Of a stretch of 64,000 nucleotides of DNA, positions 57,718 through 64,000 are shown in pieces (positions within the stretch are counted from its first letter, which is position 1; each line of letters begins with the position of its first letter). The stretch comes from Rhizobium metallidurans (GTDB lineage: Bacteria; Pseudomonadota; Alphaproteobacteria; Rhizobiales; Rhizobiaceae): assembly GCF_014196505.1 (NCBI RefSeq), contig NZ_JACIDW010000004.1, positions 124,001 to 188,000 of the forward strand, given 5' to 3'. A program made the position numbers and the translations under genes. The notes beneath the pieces are model-generated. The model ran no database searches and was not told the origin of the DNA. It saw only the letters and a program-made list of their open reading frames with translations.

Positions 57718-60348
57718 ATGGCCACCGAACGTTATAATCCGCGCGATGCCGAGCCTCGCTGGCAGAAAAAATGGAACGAAGCGAAGGTCTTCGAGACCGA
57801 CAACGCTGATCCGCGCGAGAAATACTACGTGCTGGAGATGTTTCCGTATCCGTCCGGCCGCATCCATATGGGCCACGTCCGCAACTATGCGATGGGCGAC
57901 GTCGTCGCGCGCTACAAGCGCGCCCGCGGCTACAACGTGCTGCATCCCATGGGTTGGGACGCCTTCGGCATGCCGGCTGAAAACGCCGCCATGGAGCGCA
58001 ACGTTCATCCCGCGGCCTGGACCTACCAGAACATTGCATCGATGAAGGCGCAGCTGAAGGCCATGGGCCTGTCGCTCGACTGGAGCCGCGAGTTCGCGAC
58101 CTGCGATGTCGAATACTACCAGCATCAGCAGCATATGTTCGTGGACTTCCTGGAAAAGGGTCTCGTCTACCGCAAGCAGTCCAAGGTCAACTGGGACCCT
58201 ATCGATAACACCGTTCTCGCCAATGAACAGGTCATCGACGGTCGCGGCTGGCGCTCCGGCGCGCTTGTCGAGCAGCGCGAGCTGACCCAGTGGTTCTTCA
58301 AGATCACCGACTTCAGCCAGGATCTGCTGGACGCGCTTGATGGTCTCGATCAGTGGCCCGAGAAGGTCCGACTGATGCAGAAGAACTGGATCGGTCGTTC
58401 CGAGGGCATGACGATCCGGTGGGAAATCGTCGGAGAAACCGCGCCTGCGGGCGAGACCGAGGTAACGGTCTACACCACCCGCCCGGACACGCTGTTTGGC
58501 GCATCCTTCCTTGCCATCTCCGCCGATCACCCTCTGGCCAAGGATGCCGCGGCGAAGAACGCCGACATTGAAGCCTTCTGCGAGGACGTGCGCCGCGCCG
58601 GTACGTCTCTGGCAGCGCTCGAGACCGCCGAGAAAAAGGGTATCGACACCGGCATCCGTGTCCGCCACCCGCTGGACCCCTCCTGGGAACTGCCTGTTTA
58701 CATCGCCAATTTCGTGCTGATGGACTACGGCACGGGCGCCATTTTCGGCTGCCCGGCAGGCGATCAGCGCGACCTCGATTTCGCCCGCAAATACGGCCTT
58801 CCTGTTATCCCCGTTGTCATGCCCCGTGACGGTGACGCGGCGACCTTCGCTGTCGGCGATACCGCCTATGACGGCGATGGCATCATGATCAACTCGCGCT
58901 TCCTGGATGGCAAGTCGACGGACGAGGCCTTTAACATCGTCGCCGACCGTCTGTCGTCGGCATCGTTGGGCAACGCGCCGCAGGGCGAGCGCAAGGTCAA
59001 CTTCCGCCTGCGCGACTGGGGTATCTCCCGCCAGCGCTACTGGGGCTGCCCGATCCCGGTCATCCACTGCCAGGATTGCGGCGTTGTGCCGGTGCCGAAG
59101 AAGGATCTCCCGGTCAAGCTGCCAGAGGACGTCACCTTCGATCAGCCCGGAAACCCGCTCGACCGGCACCCCACCTGGCGCCACGTCGCCTGCCCGCATT
59201 GTGGCAAGGATGCCCGTCGCGAAACCGACACGATGGACACCTTCGTCGATTCCAGCTGGTACTTCACGCGCTTCACGGCGCCTTGGGAGAGCCAGCCGAC
59301 GGATTTCGCGGCCGCCAACCGCTGGCTGCCTGTCGATCAGTATATCGGCGGCATCGAGCATGCGATCCTGCATCTGCTCTACTCGCGCTTTTTCACCCGC
59401 GCCATGCGCGAAACCGGTCATGTCGATGTGAAGGAGCCGTTCAAGGGCCTGTTCACGCAGGGCATGGTGGTGCACGAGACCTATAGCCGTGGCTCCGGCA
59501 TGAGCCGCGAGTGGGTTGCGCCGGCCGACATCAAGATCGAGGAACTGGACGGGAAGCGCCGCGCGTTTCTTCTGTCCAACAACGAAGAGATTGCCATCGG
59601 CTCGATCGAGAAGATGTCGAAGTCGAAGAAGAACGTCGTCGATCCCGACGACATCATTGCCTCATACGGCGCCGATACCGCTCGCTTCTTCGTCCTGTCG
59701 GACTCTCCTCCCGAGCGCGATGTCATCTGGTCGGAAGCGGGCGTGGAGGGCGCCCACCGCTTCACGCAGCGCCTGTGGCGCCTGATCTCGGAAGCTGCTG
59801 AAGCGCTGAACGACGTTACTGCGACTCCGGCTAAGGATGGCGATGCATTCGCCATTTCCCAGCTGGCGCACAAGACGCTGAAGGCCGTCCAGAACGACTA
59901 TGACAAGCTATGGTTCAACAAGGCCGTCGCGCGCATCTATGAGCTCGTGAACGCGATTGCCGGCCCTCTGACCACCGTTGCCGCGGGAAAAGCCGATGCC
60001 GCCTATCGCGCCGCCGTGCGCGATGCCACCGAGATCCTGGTGCAACTCGTAGCACCAATGACGCCGCACCTGGCGGAAGAGTGCTGGTCCGTTCTCGGCC
60101 GCGACACGCTTCTGTCGCAGACCGCCTGGCCGAAATACGACGACGCCCTTGTCGTCGAGAACGAGGTCGTCCTGCCGGTGCAGATCAACGGCAAGAAGCG
60201 CGCCGAATTGACAATCTCACGCGACGCAGATCAAAATGCCGTCAGCGACGCAGCACTTGCGTTGGAGGATGTCAAGCGCGTCCTCAACGGCCAGGCGCCG
60301 AAGAAAATCATCGTGGTTCCGCAAAGGATTGTGAACATTGTCGTTTAA
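57718..60348 (+). CDS. leuS: Leucyl-tRNA synthetase
   Basis: A class I synthetase that charges tRNA-Leu. The 876-residue protein has the HIGH-type motif HMGH (residues 50-53), the KMSKS motif at 632-636, the editing domain between them (for example [19 protein letters not shown]), and the anticodon-binding C-terminal part. The ATG at 57718 gives the bacterial N terminus [19 protein letters not shown]. The lptE-like gene starts inside its last codons. Confidence 0.97.
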   Translation: MATERYNPRDAEPRWQKKWNEAKVFETDNADPREKYYVLEMFPYPSGRIHMGHVRNYAMGDVVARYKRARGYNVLHPMGWDAFGMPAENAAMERNVHPAAWTYQNIASMKAQLKAMGLSLDWSREFATCDVEYYQHQQHMFVDFLEKGLVYRKQSKVNWDPIDNTVLANEQVIDGRGWRSGALVEQRELTQWFFKITDFSQDLLDALDGLDQWPEKVRLMQKNWIGRSEGMTIRWEIVGETAPAGETEVTVYTTRPDTLFGASFLAISADHPLAKDAAAKNADIEAFCEDVRRAGTSLAALETAEKKGIDTGIRVRHPLDPSWELPVYIANFVLMDYGTGAIFGCPAGDQRDLDFARKYGLPVIPVVMPRDGDAATFAVGDTAYDGDGIMINSRFLDGKSTDEAFNIVADRLSSASLGNAPQGERKVNFRLRDWGISRQRYWGCPIPVIHCQDCGVVPVPKKDLPVKLPEDVTFDQPGNPLDRHPTWRHVACPHCGKDARRETDTMDTFVDSSWYFTRFTAPWESQPTDFAAANRWLPVDQYIGGIEHAILHLLYSRFFTRAMRETGHVDVKEPFKGLFTQGMVVHETYSRGSGMSREWVAPADIKIEELDGKRRAFLLSNNEEIAIGSIEKMSKSKKNVVDPDDIIASYGADTARFFVLSDSPPERDVIWSEAGVEGAHRFTQRLWRLISEAAEALNDVTATPAKDGDAFAISQLAHKTLKAVQNDYDKLWFNKAVARIYELVNAIAGPLTTVAAGKADAAYRAAVRDATEILVQLVAPMTPHLAEECWSVLGRDTLLSQTAWPKYDDALVVENEVVLPVQINGKKRAELTISRDADQNAVSDAALALEDVKRVLNGQAPKKIIVVPQRIVNIVV

Positions 60349-60859
60349 TATCGCTTCCAAGCTGGCGCGCCGCGTGGGGATTGCCGCGGTGCTGGCAACC
60401 ACGGTTCTTCTCACCTCGTGCCAGGTCCGGCCGCTCTATTCCGAGACATCAGGCGTTGCCGGCAAGCTGTCATCCATCGCCTTCTCCGAGGCGACGTCGC
60501 GTGTCGAGCAGGAAGTGCGCAACCGTTTGATCTTCCTCTCCTCGCGCGGCGCCGGCGAGCCGGACAAGGCGGACTACAAGGTAGAAATGAATGCGCGCTC
60601 GAGCGTCATCGACACGTTGCTGGTCGCCTCCTCGGATGAATCACGCGCAGGTCGTGCGACCGTCAGCGTCGACTATACGCTGAAGTCGAACAAGGACGGC
60701 CATGTGATCCGCGCCGGCCATCAGTCGGCAACCGCCCTTGTCGACTTCCCGGCTCAGGAGTTTGCCAAGCAGCGCGCCATTCGCGACGCGGAAGACCGCG
60801 CAGCGCGCCAGGTGGCTGAATTCGTGGCCGCCGAGCTCGCCGCGGCGCTTGGCCGCTAA
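60338..60859 (+). CDS. lptE: LPS-assembly lipoprotein LptE
   Basis: LptE plugs and stabilises the LptD outer-membrane channel that inserts lipopolysaccharide. The 173-residue protein has a lipoprotein signal ending LLTSC (Cys28), followed by [11 protein letters not shown], as in rhizobial LptE. The start is a TTG at 60338 that overlaps the leuS end by 11 bp, with AAAGGA upstream. holA follows 11 bp later, and the leuS-lptE-holA order is common in this group. Confidence 0.9.
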   Translation: MSFNIASKLARRVGIAAVLATTVLLTSCQVRPLYSETSGVAGKLSSIAFSEATSRVEQEVRNRLIFLSSRGAGEPDKADYKVEMNARSSVIDTLLVASSDESRAGRATVSVDYTLKSNKDGHVIRAGHQSATALVDFPAQEFAKQRAIRDAEDRAARQVAEFVAAELAAALGR

Positions 60860-60870
60860 GGAGCGGTTGC

Positions 60871-61905
60871 GTGGCGGAGATAAAATCGCATGAGTTCGAG
60901 GGATTTCTGGAGAAATCCGCCCGCCACTATCAATTGTTCGTCATTTATGGCCCTGATCGCGGGCTGGTATCGGAACGCGCCGGCCTCATCGCCGCCAGAA
61001 CCGGCGTCGATCTTTCAGATCCGTTCTCCCTTATCAAGCTTGATATCGGCGACCTGCAAAAGGACCAGGGACGACTGCTCGACGAAGCAGGCGCGATCGG
61101 GCTCTTTGGCGGCCAGAAGCTGATCTGGATTCGCGGCGCGGCGAACGAGAAGTACCTCGTCGACGGCCTGCAAGTGCTGGCCCAGAAGCCGCCCGAGGCA
61201 ACGTTCATCATCATAGAGGCAGGCGACCTCAAGAAAGGCTCGCTTCTGCGCAAGGCAAGCGAGGCGGCCCGCAGTATTGCGACCATCCCATGCTATGCCG
61301 ACGACGCCCGCGCGCTCAACAGCCTGATAGACGCCGAACTCGCGGGCGCCAACCTCCGGATCACGCCCGCCGCCCGACAGGCGCTGCTGGAGCTCATAGG
61401 GGGCGATCGCATCGCCTCCCGAAACGAGGTCAGGAAGCTCGCGCTATACTGCCTCAATATGGAGGTCATCGAGGAGCATCACGTCACTGACATCATCGGT
61501 GACGCAAGCGCCATCTCCGTTGACGACGCCGTCGATGCGATCCTGACAGGAAACTCGGGAACCTTCCTGCATGCCATGCAGAAGATCACGGCATCGAAGA
61601 CGTCGGTCTTTCTCGTCATACAGGCATGCCTGAGGCAGTTTCAATTGATGGATGCGATGCGCGCCGAGATGGACGAAAAGCGGACACAGGCGTCTCAGGT
61701 CATGCAGACGCTCGGGCGCCACCTTCATTTCAAGCGCAAGCCGATCATTGAGCAGGCCTTGAGAACGTGGTCGGCCGACGCGCTAGCCCGTGAAACAAAC
61801 CGTCTGCAGGCAGCCATTCTGCAGACCAGGCGTCGCGCCTCGCTGGAGGACACGATTGCCATGCAGACGCTTCTATCGACCACGCTTCAATCCGGCCGTA
61901 AATAA
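60871..61905 (+). CDS. holA: DNA polymerase III subunit delta
   Basis: HolA opens the sliding clamp within the clamp-loader complex. The 344-residue protein shows LFVIYGPDRGLVSERAGLIA near the N terminus, ATFIIIEAGDLKKGSLLRK and the central QALLELIGGDRIASRNEVRK, all typical of delta. The start is a GTG at 60871 with AAGGAG well placed. It ends 6 bp before the convergent parB stop. Confidence 0.94.
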   Translation: MAEIKSHEFEGFLEKSARHYQLFVIYGPDRGLVSERAGLIAARTGVDLSDPFSLIKLDIGDLQKDQGRLLDEAGAIGLFGGQKLIWIRGAANEKYLVDGLQVLAQKPPEATFIIIEAGDLKKGSLLRKASEAARSIATIPCYADDARALNSLIDAELAGANLRITPAARQALLELIGGDRIASRNEVRKLALYCLNMEVIEEHHVTDIIGDASAISVDDAVDAILTGNSGTFLHAMQKITASKTSVFLVIQACLRQFQLMDAMRAEMDEKRTQASQVMQTLGRHLHFKRKPIIEQALRTWSADALARETNRLQAAILQTRRRASLEDTIAMQTLLSTTLQSGRK

Positions 61906-61911
61906 ACAGAA

Positions 61912-62796
61912 TCACCGACGCTCCAGAAGCCGGCAGATTTCTTCCAATTGATCCAATGACTTATAGGAAATTCGAATCTGTCCGCCATTGGCCTTGTGAT
62001 TGATCACGACGTCCAATCCAAGCGTATCGGAGAGCGTGCGCTCAAGCGCGATCGTGTCGGAATCCTTCTGATCGCGCGGATTGACGGCAGGCTTCGGCTC
62101 CGACTGCGCCTTGATATCGTTCTGTGCGAGCCGCTCGGCATCGCGCACCGACATACCCTTGGAAACGATCGTTCGCGCCAGCACGGTAGGATCAGACGTG
62201 GACACCAGCGCGCGCGCGTGGCCCGCGGAAAGGCTACCGGCAGCAAGCAGATCTCGGACAGGTTCCGGCAACTTCAAAAGCCGTAGCGAATTGGCGACAT
62301 GACTGCGGCTTTTGCCGATGATCTCGCCAAGATCGTTTTGCGTGTAGCCGTAATCCGCGATCAATTGCTCGTAGCCAAGCGCTTCTTCCAGCGCATTCAG
62401 ATCGGACCGCTGAACGTTTTCGACGATCGCGATTTCGAGCGCCGTCTTGTCATCGACATCCCGCACGATTACCGGAATCTCGACCAGACCTGCCAGCTGT
62501 GCCGCGCGCCAACGTCTTTCGCCGGCTATGATTTCATATTGGCTGACCGAAAGCGTGCGCACGACGACTGGCTGGACAATACCATGCTGCCGGATCGAGC
62601 TCGCGAGATCATGGAGCTCACCATCATCGAAGAAACGGCGAGGGTTTCGGGGGTTCCGCGTAATGAACTCGATTGGAACCAGGCGGTCGGCGCTGACCGC
62701 GCGTTGGCTCGCGTCGACGGGCGCCGGCTGATCCATTTCGCCAATCAGCGCTGCGAGGCCGCGCCCCAGTCTTCTCTTCGAGACATCATCGTTCAT
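61912..62796 (-). CDS. parB: Chromosome partitioning protein ParB
   Basis: ParB binds parS sites, spreads along the DNA and works with ParA to move origins apart. The 294-residue protein has the RGLAALIGE start, the CTP-binding GERRWRA (92-98), the helix-turn-helix region with YGYTQNDLGEIIGKSRSHVAN, and a C-terminal dimerisation part. It lies 33 bp after parA in the standard order, and a parS-like site is at 56813-56828. Confidence 0.97.
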   Translation of the reverse strand: MNDDVSKRRLGRGLAALIGEMDQPAPVDASQRAVSADRLVPIEFITRNPRNPRRFFDDGELHDLASSIRQHGIVQPVVVRTLSVSQYEIIAGERRWRAAQLAGLVEIPVIVRDVDDKTALEIAIVENVQRSDLNALEEALGYEQLIADYGYTQNDLGEIIGKSRSHVANSLRLLKLPEPVRDLLAAGSLSAGHARALVSTSDPTVLARTIVSKGMSVRDAERLAQNDIKAQSEPKPAVNPRDQKDSDTIALERTLSDTLGLDVVINHKANGGQIRISYKSLDQLEEICRLLERR

Positions 62797-62829
62797 CGTC
62801 GGTACTCACCACTATATTCGAGAGCTTGC

Positions 62830-63624
62830 TCAGGCAGCCAGACGCTGGCGTTCGCGCTGAATGACTTCGGAAGCCAACTGCAGATAGGCCTGACTTCCAG
62901 CACATTTGAGGTCGTAGAGAATGGCAGGCTTCCCATAAGAGGGCGCCTCGGACACCCGCACATTGCGCGGAATTAACGTATGATAAACCTTTTCACCGAG
63001 ATGGGTGCGCACATCGTTCACAACCTGCTGCGCCAGATTGTTTCTCGAATCGAACATCGTCAGCACGATGCCCTGGATATCAAGCTGCGGATTCACGCTT
63101 CGGCGAACCTGGTCGACGGTTTCAAGCAACTGGCTCAACCCCTCAAGCGCGAAGAACTCGCACTGCAGGGGAACCAGTACCGAATGCGCGGCGGCCATAG
63201 CATTCATGGTCAGGAGATTGAAGGAAGGGGGGCAGTCGACAAGTATATAGGAAAATTGGAATGCGTCGCGCTCTGCAAGCGCTTTTTTGAGCTTGAAGAC
63301 ACGGTCACTCTGCTGAGCGATCTCCATCTCAATCCCCAGCAGATCCATCGTCGAGGGGACGATATAGAGGTTCGGTACGGCAGTCTCTTGCACCACCTCA
63401 AGAATTCCGTGATCACCAATCAGAAGATCGTAGGAGGACCGGCTACGGCTCTTGCGATCGATACCCAGGCCGGTACTTGCGTTGCCCTGAGGATCGAGAT
63501 CCACGATAAGAACCCGCTCACCGATCGCCGCCAAAGCTGTTGCCAGATTGATAGCCGTCGTCGTTTTGCCAACGCCACCTTTCTGATTTGCGATCGTGAT
63601 AATTCGATTCCGTCCAGCAACCAT
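62830..63624 (-). CDS. parA: Chromosome partitioning ATPase ParA
   Basis: ParA forms ATP-dependent gradients on the nucleoid that pull ParB-parS complexes. The 264-residue protein has the deviant Walker A motif KGGVGKTTT (15-23), LIVDLDPQGNASTGLG and ILVDCPPSFNLLT, all typical of chromosomal ParA. It lies between rsmG and parB in the conserved rhizobial cluster near the origin. Confidence 0.97.
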   Translation of the reverse strand: MVAGRNRIITIANQKGGVGKTTTAINLATALAAIGERVLIVDLDPQGNASTGLGIDRKSRSRSSYDLLIGDHGILEVVQETAVPNLYIVPSTMDLLGIEMEIAQQSDRVFKLKKALAERDAFQFSYILVDCPPSFNLLTMNAMAAAHSVLVPLQCEFFALEGLSQLLETVDQVRRSVNPQLDIQGIVLTMFDSRNNLAQQVVNDVRTHLGEKVYHTLIPRNVRVSEAPSYGKPAILYDLKCAGSQAYLQLASEVIQRERQRLAA

Positions 63625-63643
63625 TGTCGCAACGCCCGATTTG

Positions 63644-64000
63644 TTAGACCAAATGCCTTAAATGGGAGATCTCAAGAACGACTGAGTCAACCTCGACGGC
63701 ACTTCTGTGTTCTACCAGATCAAACGTCCAGCGACTATGCGCTTTCGCGACCTCTGATCGGTAATCCCGGCCTTTGTGGAAGTAGGCGCGGATTTTTTCG
63801 TTACGGATCGCAAATGGCTGAACGAATTCCAATAGCTTGTCGAGGTCTGCAAGGGCTCGGGCCGAGACGAAGTCGCAAGCCGGCAGATTGGCAACCGCAT
63901 CTTCGATCCGCACCGGATGTACGGAACCTCGGGCTCCTGTTTCCCTGAGCGCGGTGCGCAAGAATGCGGCCTTCTTGTTGTTGCTCTCGACGAGATGCAC
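63644..64000 (-). CDS. rsmG: 16S rRNA guanine-N7 methyltransferase RsmG, C-terminal part
   Basis: The gene runs off the right edge, and only its last 118 residues or so are seen. [20 protein letters not shown] fits the start of the SAM-binding second half of RsmG (GidB), followed by [14 protein letters not shown]. The enzyme methylates G527 of 16S rRNA. Its position before parA is the standard mnmG-rsmG-parA-parB order. Confidence 0.95.
   Translation of the reverse strand: MHLVESNNKKAAFLRTALRETGARGSVHPVRIEDAVANLPACDFVSARALADLDKLLEFVQPFAIRNEKIRAYFHKGRDYRSEVAKAHSRWTFDLVEHRSAVEVDSVVLEISHLRHLV

Noticed and set aside
61788..61797. CCGTGAAACA inside holA resembling the right half of parS
   Set aside because: The left half does not match, so it is not a palindromic parS site.

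Overview
The window is a piece of an alphaproteobacterial chromosome, most probably from the family Rhizobiaceae. It is GC-rich and carries several rhizobial markers: a cyclic beta-1,2-glucan synthase of about 2840 residues (ndvB/chvB), an opgC-type glucan-decorating gene beside it, a DUF1013/TrcR cell-cycle regulator, an NAD-specific glutamate dehydrogenase of the 180 kDa class, and the order rsmG-parA-parB-(holA-lptE-leuS) that lies close to the replication origin in this group. A parS-like 16-mer at 56813-56828 agrees with an origin-proximal position.

Layout. 1-2950: end of a ModE-type regulator, convergent with the molybdate transporter modABC. 3170-3290: a small RNA with three anti-Shine-Dalgarno loops, matching the alpha-r14/NfeR1 family. 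3315-7457: the minus-strand run obgE-proB-proA-nadD. 7535-10436: an endo/exonuclease/phosphatase protein, two overlapping GNAT acetyltransferases, and rplU-rpmA. 10687-11780: tRNA-Ser(CGA), an IS481-like transposase remnant, and two small conserved proteins. 11995-14628: a tightly coupled four-gene membrane-lipid operon (acyltransferase, CdsA-like, small membrane protein, CDP-alcohol phosphatidyltransferase-like). 14804-18974: a methyltransferase, galE with a formylglycine-type phospho/sulfohydrolase, and a DUF1993 protein. 19228-25577: an M19 dipeptidase with a complete five-gene oligopeptide ABC importer. 25738-26463: three very small genes. 26795-36647: ndvB and opgC. 36752-38016: asd preceded by a short Thr/Lys-rich ORF. 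38185-47106: lytic transglycosylase, carbonic anhydrase, pyridoxal kinase, NAD-GDH and an MFS exporter. 47120-55805: purH, heparinase-like protein, an RsmB-type methyltransferase, htpX, SdhAF4, a nuclease and acs. 56028-64000: trcR, YggS-type protein, leuS-lptE-holA, parBA and the C-terminal part of rsmG.

Most of the window is core chromosome with well-known functions. I see no phage, CRISPR array, toxin-antitoxin pair or defence island, and the only trace of a mobile element is the short remnant after the tRNA. I did not find a clearly new biological system. The most rewarding places for a second look are the YnbA/YnbB-like lipid operon with altered catalytic-motif residues, the possible translational attenuator in front of asd, the small RNA at 3172-3286, and several stem-loops placed between or at the ends of operon genes (modA/modB, ndvB/opgC, the GNAT pair).

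Gene starts were chosen by eye from Shine-Dalgarno spacing, overlap with the upstream gene and remembered family N termini. Family names come from recognition of sequence motifs, not from a database search.
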